Positions 1-3,996 of a stretch of DNA of 5,484 bases are shown here, piece by piece (within the stretch, counting starts at the first letter, position 1; every line of letters begins with the position of its first letter). The stretch is from Gammaproteobacteria bacterium (GTDB lineage Bacteria; Pseudomonadota; Gammaproteobacteria; Enterobacterales; Alteromonadaceae). The stretch is from contig JAMCWV010000005.1 in the NCBI GenBank assembly GCA_023481025.1, positions 1-5,484 on the forward strand, in the 5' to 3' direction. The notes under the pieces were generated by a model, which worked only from the letters and a program-made list of their open reading frames with translations, was not told the DNA's origin and did no database searches. Made by a program: the position numbers and the translations under genes.

Positions 1-293
1 CGCTCTACGCGATGGTGGATCCGATGTATATGTTGCTGCTCATGCGCCAGCTGGGTCACGACTACATTGTCTGGGACAAGTCTGCAGGGATCGATTTTAA
101 ACGCCCCGGCAAAGGCCGGGTGTACGCAGAATTCAAGGTGTCAGCGGAGCAGGTCGCGGAGATTAAAGCCGCCGCAGATCGTGGTGAGAAAGTATTGCCG
201 GAGTGGCCGGTGGAAGTGCTCGATGAGAAAGGCAAGGTCGTCGCCAAAATTCAAAAAACACTGTACGTTAAAAAGAAAAGCCCAGCCGCTTAG
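1..293 (+). CDS. DUF4442 hotdog-fold protein, C-terminal part (5' truncated)
   Basis: The reading frame is open from base 3 (Leu-Tyr-Ala before the first Met at base 12) and runs off the left edge, so only the last 96 or so residues are visible and the Met at 12 is internal. The visible part contains YAMVDPMYMLLLMRQLG, then DYIVWDKSAGIDF, a GKGRVYAEF strand and a basic end (LYVKKKSPAA). This arrangement is typical of the DUF4442 family, which has a hotdog fold related to acyl-CoA thioesterases and whose substrate is generally unknown. The product is probably a soluble cytoplasmic protein. Its TAG stop (291-293) overlaps the TAA stop of the converging membrane-protein gene, and no terminator lies between them. 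Family assignment is from recalled motif similarity; catalysis is not established. Confidence 0.8.
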   Translation, partial: LYAMVDPMYMLLLMRQLGHDYIVWDKSAGIDFKRPGKGRVYAEFKVSAEQVAEIKAAADRGEKVLPEWPVEVLDEKGKVVAKIQKTLYVKKKSPAA

Positions 294-1036
294 TCATAAC
301 GCGGCTGACGCTTGGCTAACCAGAGCATAAAGCTAACCCCGAGAATGGTCGGAATAGTCCATAAATAAGGGTTAAAGGCTTGGGTTGGCATGTACATCGC
401 GGCGCCGAACGAGAGAAAGGCAGAATAACCCGCAATACCCGCGCCTATCATCGAGGAGAAGTGCTGATATAGCCATTCCCGGCGTAACTTCCCCGGTGCC
501 GCCACGGGCTCGCGCAAAATAAAGCGAAAGTTGCCGGGCACCATCAAAAAAGCAATAAAGGAAACACCAATGAGCAGCAGCTCCCGGTGCACCCAGCCGA
601 GCCAGAATACCCACAGGGCAAGACAAGCCAGCGCGGCATGCAACAGTAGGATCCAGGTGGTGCGATAAAGATGATGACGCCCTTTATTCCGCACTGTTTT
701 TAAACCAAAGAGTACTAATACAACCGACAATAAACCCAGGTACAGCATCATCCAGCCAAGCTGCAATCGCGTGTCTGCCGAGCCATTAACCCAAGCTGGC
801 GAGGTCAGATGAAATGACGCCAAAACCATCGCCAGCAACCCACTGATGATCATACTGATGGCAAACACCCGCCCGGTTACCCGATGCGCGCGCTTGCCTT
901 TCGCTACCATAAGCGGAATCCAAAAGCTGATCAGCGCCACTGAACCTGTAGTGACATGTACAAATAACAATCCCGTAATCAGCCAGTCCACGCCTAGTCC
1001 CTTATAAAAATAAGAAGTAAGTGAATCACTTACCAT
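290..1036 (-). CDS. DUF2306-like polytopic inner-membrane protein
   Basis: The 248-residue product is very hydrophobic, with about seven predicted membrane helices: residues 17-44, 56-77, 91-112, 124-148, 151-168, 196-216 and 225-241. The first helix carries a conserved-looking His (VHVTTG, H27). It is followed by a basic loop GKRAHRVTGR (47-56) that resembles the G(S/K)xxHRxxGR signature of DUF2306-type membrane proteins. A second His (H192) precedes the sixth helix. The function of this family is unknown. The ATG at 1036 has no clear ribosome-binding site and a perfect palindrome covers codons 2-7. An in-frame GTG at codon 16 (989-991) has AAGGGA six bases upstream and would start the protein exactly at the first helix, so the true start is uncertain. 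The gene ends in a 4-base convergent overlap with the DUF4442 gene. Confidence 0.75.
   Translation of the reverse strand: MVSDSLTSYFYKGLGVDWLITGLLFVHVTTGSVALISFWIPLMVAKGKRAHRVTGRVFAISMIISGLLAMVLASFHLTSPAWVNGSADTRLQLGWMMLYLGLLSVVLVLFGLKTVRNKGRHHLYRTTWILLLHAALACLALWVFWLGWVHRELLLIGVSFIAFLMVPGNFRFILREPVAAPGKLRREWLYQHFSSMIGAGIAGYSAFLSFGAAMYMPTQAFNPYLWTIPTILGVSFMLWLAKRQPRYD
998..1003 (-). promoter_or_regulatory. Alternative ribosome-binding site (AAGGGA) for the membrane-protein gene
   Basis: On the minus strand AAGGGA lies six bases before an in-frame GTG (989-991). The annotated ATG at 1036 has only a weak purine stretch upstream. If this site is used, the protein is 233 residues long and loses the N-terminal segment MVSDSLTSYFYKGLG. 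Confidence 0.35.
1017..1033. promoter_or_regulatory. Perfect 17-nt palindrome, candidate operator
   Basis: GTAAGTGA-A-TCACTTAC is a perfect inverted repeat with 8-bp arms and a single central base. Its length and tight centre suit a dimeric repressor of the TetR type, but no specific regulator can be named. It falls on codons 2-7 of the membrane-protein gene if the ATG at 1036 is used, or 26-42 bases upstream of the start if the GTG at 991 is used. The second placement would be the more usual one for an operator or leader hairpin. Confidence 0.45.
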
Positions 1037-1127
1037 GCCTGGGTGTCAGATTAGCAAATCGCAGACCCTTTGTCGTTGGGCCAAGCGGCTAGTCTTTAAG
1101 CAGTGAGTAAAAAGACTGTAAACAGCA

Positions 1128-1155
1128 TTCACAGGCACCCAAATTTAGCTATTCT
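1128..1155 (+). promoter_or_regulatory. Candidate sigma-70 promoter for the small RNA
   Basis: TTCACA (1128-1133, five of six matches to the -35 consensus) is followed after 16 bases by TATTCT (1150-1155, four of six to the -10 consensus). Transcription would begin near 1162. This is the best-placed promoter-like pair upstream of the orphan terminator, but such pairs also occur by chance. Confidence 0.35.
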
Positions 1156-1161
1156 GAATAT

Positions 1162-1278
1162 GCAAATGAGCCCTGCTCAAGAGCATTCACTCTTAATTTT
1201 TTGTCATGGATGACACCCTGATATGTGTTGCGTTAAGAGTGACTTACGGCGCCCCCTCCCCCGGGGCGCTTTTTTTTT
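1162..1278 (+). ncRNA. Putative small RNA ending in a strong intrinsic terminator
   Basis: A textbook + strand terminator (1249-1278) closes a gap flanked by minus-strand genes, with no convincing + strand CDS before it. Between a promoter-like pair and that terminator, about 117 nt can fold well. A perfect 10-bp stem forms between TCACTCTTAA (1187-1196) and TTAAGAGTGA (1233-1242). Inside it is a small hairpin TGTCA-TGGA-TGACA (1202-1215), and near the 5' end a short GAGC/GCTC hairpin. The terminator loop is C-rich. Together these features fit a trans-acting small RNA, possibly Hfq-dependent because of the nine-T tail. I do not recognise it as a named RNA. Alternatives are termination of an antisense transcript that enters from the left, or a fortuitous hairpin. 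The 5' end is a guess and the 3' end is firmer. Confidence 0.45.
1249..1278 (+). terminator. Strong rho-independent terminator (+ strand)
   Basis: A 7-bp all-GC stem GCGCCCC/GGGGCGC (1249-1255 with 1263-1269) has the loop CTCCCCC and is followed directly by nine T residues (1270-1278). On the minus strand the hairpin is not followed by a T run, so it terminates + strand transcripts only. It does not serve the minus-strand thioesterase gene that ends at 1290. Confidence 0.85.
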
Positions 1279-1289
1279 GCCTGTTGCTT

Positions 1290-1841
1290 TTATTCAGCTG
1301 ATTTTGAGGCTTTAGCGGACGCCGTTAATTCATCCAGGGTCTGTGCCCAATGCGCCACCCAGCCTGGCAGTTGTGGCGACTCGATATGAGCATGACCCGT
1401 CGCGTCAAGCAGCTCGCTAGGTGTCAGGCCGCCCTGTTTATTCCAGAACATGCCACGCACGACGATAATCGCCGCCACCCGGTCGTCACTATCTAATACT
1501 CTATGCTCCAAAAACGCCCATTTCTCATTCCAGCCAAGCAGTCGGGTTTCCACGTAAAATCGGTCAAACGCCTTTAACTGGCGAATAAAGCGTGCAGTGG
1601 CATCGCCAATCACCGGAATCGCTTTGTGTTTGCGGGCCACTTCAAGGCAGCCAGAGCGCACGAACCAGTCCACCCGGCCAAGATCAGCAAAGCTCAGGTA
1701 GCGCCCATTGTTCACATGCATATTGAAATCGAGATCATTGGGTAGCGCGCGCGAGCGTACACGAAGTGTTGCCAATGGGTGCGTTCGCGCAACACGAGCG
1801 CGCTTAAGTAAAATCCAGAGTAAGCGGAGCAATAAATTCAT
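1290..1841 (-). CDS. THEM6-like acyl-CoA thioesterase (hotdog fold)
   Basis: The 183-residue product has the layout of the THEM6/4-hydroxybenzoyl-CoA thioesterase-like family. A hydrophobic N-terminus (MNLLLRLLWILL) precedes the hotdog domain. The hallmark LPNDLDFNMHVNNGRYLSF (residues 33-51) contains D36, D38, H42 and the NNGRY turn. It is followed by ADLGRVDWFVRSG and the later strands (AFDRFYVETRLLGW, KWAFLEHRVL, AAIIVVRGMFW). Family members are thought to hydrolyse acyl-CoA thioesters, and the substrate here is unknown. The N-terminal segment could be a short membrane anchor. The gene appears monocistronic, with a promoter-like element just upstream and no T-tailed terminator of its own. 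The start at 1841 has only a weak GGA about 13 bases upstream, but the family usually begins with this hydrophobic stretch, so I keep it. Confidence 0.8.
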   Translation of the reverse strand: MNLLLRLLWILLKRARVARTHPLATLRVRSRALPNDLDFNMHVNNGRYLSFADLGRVDWFVRSGCLEVARKHKAIPVIGDATARFIRQLKAFDRFYVETRLLGWNEKWAFLEHRVLDSDDRVAAIIVVRGMFWNKQGGLTPSELLDATGHAHIESPQLPGWVAHWAQTLDELTASAKASKSAE

Positions 1842-1861
1842 AACAGCGAGGGTTCCAGAAA

Positions 1862-1890
1862 AATATATGGGCTTAGTTTGATTGGCTAAA
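1862..1890 (-). promoter_or_regulatory. Candidate promoter of the thioesterase gene
   Basis: On the minus strand TTTAGC (1885-1890, a weak -35) is separated by 17 bases from TATATT (1862-1867, five of six to the -10 consensus). This would give a leader of roughly 15 nt before the ATG at 1841. The met boxes lie more than 50 bases upstream of this -35, so they are unlikely to repress it by direct overlap. Confidence 0.35.
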
Positions 1891-1915
1891 GTACCACAGG
1901 GCCTGGCTTTGAGGC

Positions 1916-1928
1916 GAGGTCTGACCTC
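1916..1928. promoter_or_regulatory. 13-nt palindrome GAGGTC-T-GACCTC, candidate operator
   Basis: This is a perfect inverted repeat with 6-bp arms and one central base. It is nested with a second, longer-range repeat (TTTGAGG 1908-1914 with CCTCAAA 1925-1931). The centre GGTCTGACC matches the GGTCNGACC core recognised by FadR-type GntR regulators, but the outer bases do not follow the enterobacterial FadR consensus. It sits between two divergent genes, and one of them is an acyl-CoA thioesterase. A regulatory role is inferred from symmetry and position only. Confidence 0.35.
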
Positions 1929-1942
1929 AAATTAACTAATGT

Positions 1943-1966
1943 AGACGTCTAGACAGCTTGACGTCT
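1943..1966. promoter_or_regulatory. MetJ operator: three tandem met boxes
   Basis: Three contiguous 8-bp units match the met box consensus AGACGTCT: box 1 AGACGTCT (1943-1950, 8 of 8), box 2 AGACAGCT (1951-1958, 6 of 8) and box 3 TGACGTCT (1959-1966, 7 of 8). The flanking octamers do not match. MetJ, with S-adenosylmethionine as corepressor, is known to bind two or more adjacent 8-bp boxes cooperatively, so the exact 8-bp phasing is strong evidence. The operator lies in a divergent gap, 127 bases before the CxxC-protein ATG and about 100 bases before the thioesterase ATG. It probably controls the CxxC gene, since the thioesterase has its own promoter-like element nearer its start. TTGACG (1958-1963) overlaps box 3 as a possible + strand -35, but no good -10 follows it. 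Confidence 0.8.
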
Positions 1967-2003
1967 ATGGCGTAGTCTTAGTGAGTGCGCTTGTTAAGTG
2001 CGC

Positions 2004-2066
2004 GCCGCCGATTTAACAGCAACTTGCGGGCGGCTAAGAAATACCGCTAAAGCGCGCATTGCGCGC
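2004..2066 (+). other. Structured 5' leader with two GC-rich hairpins
   Basis: Between the met boxes and the ribosome-binding site the + strand can form GCCGCC/GGCGGC (2004-2009 with 2029-2034, 19-nt loop). It can also form a tight GCGCGC-ATT-GCGCGC hairpin (2052-2066) ending 17 bases before the Shine-Dalgarno. A 7-base direct repeat AGTGCGC (1984-1990 and 1997-2003) precedes them. No T run follows either hairpin, so neither is an intrinsic terminator. The pattern does not match a riboswitch I know. Apart from these elements and the met boxes I see nothing in this leader. Confidence 0.4.
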
Positions 2067-2083
2067 GAACCATTCAAACCAAC

Positions 2084-2087
2084 GGAG
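2084..2087 (+). promoter_or_regulatory. Ribosome-binding site that fixes the CxxC-protein start
   Basis: GGAG lies six bases before the ATG at 2094. It supports that start over the upstream in-frame GTG at 1998, which has no comparable site and whose extra 32 residues would be read through the GC hairpins. Confidence 0.75.
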
Positions 2088-2093
2088 TTCGCC

Positions 2094-2495
2094 ATGAGTA
2101 TTCAGTTACCTGTTTCCCGCCCTAGCCAACCTGCACAGCATTGTGTTAAATGTGAGCACCCCCACCAGACCGAGCAACATCGGGTGGTGCATAATCAACA
2201 CGTGTCGTTGTTTGCCAATGCTACGCCCCTGTTGAATCAGCCCTATGGCACCGAAGAGGTGCGCCTGCTTGACGGCTGGTTTTATGTCAGCCTGCATACG
2301 CCGCTGAAACCTGTGTTAGCAGTCTTACAACAAGGGCGTTTGCCATGGCTATGTCCACATTGTGCGGGTTACGAAGGGAAGAGCAATTATGATGCCCCGG
2401 GTGCCACCGTGCTTACCGATAACGGTGAGCAGCGGGCAACCGGGGTTTATACGCTATTTGACAAACAGCGACATGAGCGCGAGGCGCTTATTTAA
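2094..2495 (+). CDS. Unrecognised small protein with two CxxC pairs (likely zinc-binding), putative MetJ target
   Basis: The 133-residue product has no signal peptide or membrane helix and is probably cytoplasmic. I do not recognise its family. Its only cysteines form two CxxC pairs, HCVKC (C17, C20) and LCPHC (C87, C90), flanked by several histidines (H22, H24, H29, H89). This resembles a four-cysteine zinc site made from two separated knuckles. The middle region (residues 35-85) is a mix of short hydrophobic stretches (HVSLF, GWFYVSLHTP, PVLAVLQQ) that suggests a small beta-rich fold. The start is set by GGAG six bases upstream of the ATG. Three met boxes lie 127 bases before it, pointing to repression when S-adenosylmethionine is plentiful and a link to methionine or sulfur metabolism. 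That link is inference. The last 8 bases overlap the 3' end of the converging oxygenase gene, and no terminator is visible. Confidence 0.7.
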   Translation: MSIQLPVSRPSQPAQHCVKCEHPHQTEQHRVVHNQHVSLFANATPLLNQPYGTEEVRLLDGWFYVSLHTPLKPVLAVLQQGRLPWLCPHCAGYEGKSNYDAPGATVLTDNGEQRATGVYTLFDKQRHEREALI

Positions 2496-3420
2496 TCAAA
2501 CCGATTTCACGCAGGCGCTCATTGAGGTAATCATCTGCGGTAATGGGATCAAATTGTTTCGGATTGTCGTCGCTATGACAGGTTTCCAATGCATCAATCA
2601 CCACGTCAGGGTTAAAGTGCAAAAAGAACGGAATCGAGTAACGCGATTTATGACTGTAAGGTGCAGGCGGGTTGACCACCCGGTGCGTGGTCGATGGCAG
2701 CACGCCATTGGTCAGGCGCTGTAACATGTCACCTACGTTACAGATAATAGCACCGTCAATAATGGTCACTGGAATCCATTCACCAGATTTAGCCAATACT
2801 TCCAGGCCAGGTTCCCGCGAGCCCACCAATAAGGTGATCACGTTAATGTCTTCATGGGCGCCAGCACGCACTGACGGTGTTCCTTCGTCAATAATTGGCG
2901 GGTAGTGCAACGGGCGTAGAATTGAGTTGCCCATATTGACCCGGCTATCAAAGTAATCACGTTCTTCCCCCAGATACACTGCGATGCCTTGCAATACCCG
3001 GCGACCCAGCTTGTCCAGCTCCGCAAAAATATTGAGCATGCGGGTTTTAAATTCAGGTACTTCCTGTGGCCAAATATTTGGCAGCAGTTGCGGGTATGCT
3101 GGCTCGCCCTCTATCTCGCGGCCCACATGCCAGAACTCTTTTAAATCTACATGCTGCGCATCTTTGGCAATCTCAGTCCCAAATGGGGTATAGCCACGCG
3201 CGCCACCCTGACCTGGTTTGTGGTACTGCTTCTTAATCTCTTCCGGCAAGTCAAACAGCTCACGGCTGATATCTAGCGCATCATGAATAATATCAGTGTC
3301 GATACCATGTTGAGTTAACGCAACGAAGCCATTGACTTCATAACCTTCACCAATGGTTTGCACAAAACCTTCAAAGTCGCTGTCAAAGCGACTCATATCC
3401 ACATGTGGAATAGAGCTCAT
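2488..3420 (-). CDS. Isopenicillin N synthase-family 2OG-Fe(II) oxygenase
   Basis: The 310-residue product has the normal length and domain order for this family. An N-terminal DIOX_N-type region contains GYEVNGFVALTQHGI (26-40), SRELFDLPEEIK (52-63) and GARGYTPFG (73-81). The C-terminal double-stranded beta-helix follows. The iron-binding facial triad is visible: H189 and D191 in GAHEDINVITLL, and H246 in STTHRVVNPP. R260 and S262 in RYSIPFFLHFNPD form the RxS element that usually holds the 2-oxoglutarate C5 carboxylate, so a 2-oxoglutarate-dependent oxidation is likely. The substrate cannot be read from the sequence. Ethylene-forming enzyme and gibberellin oxidases share this fold, so the isopenicillin N synthase name denotes only the superfamily. 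AAAGG lies seven bases before the ATG. The gene is monocistronic and overlaps the converging CxxC-protein gene by 8 bases at its 3' end. Confidence 0.9.
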   Translation of the reverse strand: MSSIPHVDMSRFDSDFEGFVQTIGEGYEVNGFVALTQHGIDTDIIHDALDISRELFDLPEEIKKQYHKPGQGGARGYTPFGTEIAKDAQHVDLKEFWHVGREIEGEPAYPQLLPNIWPQEVPEFKTRMLNIFAELDKLGRRVLQGIAVYLGEERDYFDSRVNMGNSILRPLHYPPIIDEGTPSVRAGAHEDINVITLLVGSREPGLEVLAKSGEWIPVTIIDGAIICNVGDMLQRLTNGVLPSTTHRVVNPPAPYSHKSRYSIPFFLHFNPDVVIDALETCHSDDNPKQFDPITADDYLNERLREIGLIK

Positions 3421-3454
3421 ATAATTACCTTTGCTTCACTTCAAATACATGCTG

Positions 3455-3471
3455 GCATTGTAACCCAATGC
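3455..3471 (-). promoter_or_regulatory. Inverted repeat over the probable -10 of the oxygenase gene
   Basis: GCATTG-TAACC-CAATGC is a perfect 6-bp inverted repeat. On the minus strand it contains TACAAT (3457-3462), five of six to the -10 consensus, which would start transcription near 3450 and leave a leader of about 30 nt. The matching -35 is poor. The repeat covers the -10, so a repressor bound there would block the promoter; no regulator can be named. Confidence 0.35.
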
Positions 3472-3527
3472 ATTTCACGGCACACTTGATTCATACTAAT
3501 TAATCGTAATTTGCTGAGTGAATTCAG

Positions 3528-3917
3528 ATGAGTGCTTCATCATCCAAACCGTCCATGTTTCAACTGCGCTGGTTCCGAACGTTCGTAGTCACTTTAGCGC
3601 TTTTTTTCGCTATATTATTTGTGCTGCCGTTGCTATATGAGGTTTTCGTGATTGCCACCCCTGCAATGGATCCGGCAACCGAACGCACCTCGCGTAGTGC
3701 AGTGCAGGCCATTTCGAATATTTTTTCCTGGGTTATTTTAATCCTGGGGATGCTGCTGGCCTGGCGCCAACGGCAAACCCTTGCGCGGCGTGAGTATGTG
3801 CATAAACGTATCCTCGAGCGTCGGCGTAGCAAACGTCAGCAAGCCATGCAGGCCCAACGAGAAAAGCTCTACGGCAAGAAAGTTAAAAAGCCGAAGCCAA
3901 CCTCCATCGACTCCTAA
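3528..3917 (+). CDS. Small two-helix membrane protein with a basic C-terminal tail
   Basis: I do not recognise the family of this 129-residue product. Two membrane helices are clear: about residues 17-43 (FVVTLALFFAILFVLPLLYE) and 62-79 (ISNIFSWVILILGMLLAW). A short loop of some 18 residues lies between them (TPAMDPATERTSRSAVQ). The tail from residue 80 to the end is extremely rich in Arg and Lys (for example LERRRSKRQQ and GKKVKKPKP) and is probably an alpha-helix. The positive-inside rule places both termini in the cytoplasm and the loop in the periplasm. Such a tail could contact nucleic acid, acidic lipids or a partner protein, but this is a guess. The start is supported only by a weak GAGTG upstream; M10 is an alternative. 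A strong terminator follows 20 bases after the stop, so the transcript is probably monocistronic. Confidence 0.7.
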   Translation: MSASSSKPSMFQLRWFRTFVVTLALFFAILFVLPLLYEVFVIATPAMDPATERTSRSAVQAISNIFSWVILILGMLLAWRQRQTLARREYVHKRILERRRSKRQQAMQAQREKLYGKKVKKPKPTSIDS

Positions 3918-3937
3918 TCTCAGCACATAACAAACTA

Positions 3938-3973
3938 AAAAGGCGCCAGGTCATCTCTGACCTGGCGCCTTTT
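3938..3973. terminator. Bidirectional rho-independent terminator
   Basis: A perfect 16-bp stem (3938-3953 with 3958-3973) closes a TCTC loop. Its core is GGCGCCAGGTCA and both outer ends are A/T tracts, so each strand sees a T run on leaving the hairpin (TTTT on +, TTTTT on -). It lies between the stops of the converging membrane-protein gene (3917) and phosphatase gene (3997) and should serve both. Confidence 0.95.
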
Positions 3974-3996
3974 ACATTGCACTCTCACAGTAGCAA

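Noticed and set aside
1035..1106. Short + strand frame (23 codons) antisense to the start of the membrane-protein gene
   Set aside because: There is no Shine-Dalgarno before its ATG, no visible promoter and no recognisable product.
1090..1118. Inverted repeat AGTCTTT/AAAGACT as a terminator
   Set aside because: The stem is A/T-rich with a 13-base loop and no T run follows on either strand in the right place.
1115..1126. CTGT-AA-ACAG as a LexA box
   Set aside because: The LexA consensus needs eight bases between CTGT and ACAG and only two are present.
1162..1278. CsrB/RsmZ-type decoy RNA
   Set aside because: Only one GGA occurs in the stretch, whereas those RNAs carry many.
1207..1302. Short + strand reading frame of 31 codons through the small-RNA region
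   Set aside because: It has no ribosome-binding site and reads through the terminator stem and the T run, so it is not a plausible gene. The 15-codon frame at 1166 is likewise unsupported.
1998..2093. N-terminal extension of the CxxC protein from a GTG at 1998
   Set aside because: The ATG at 2094 has GGAG six bases upstream, while the GTG has no such site. The extension reads through GC hairpins and its composition looks like translated leader.
2362..2724. + strand frame of 120 codons overlapping the CxxC and oxygenase genes
   Set aside because: It is a shadow of two well-supported genes, and its translation shows no domain or sensible composition.
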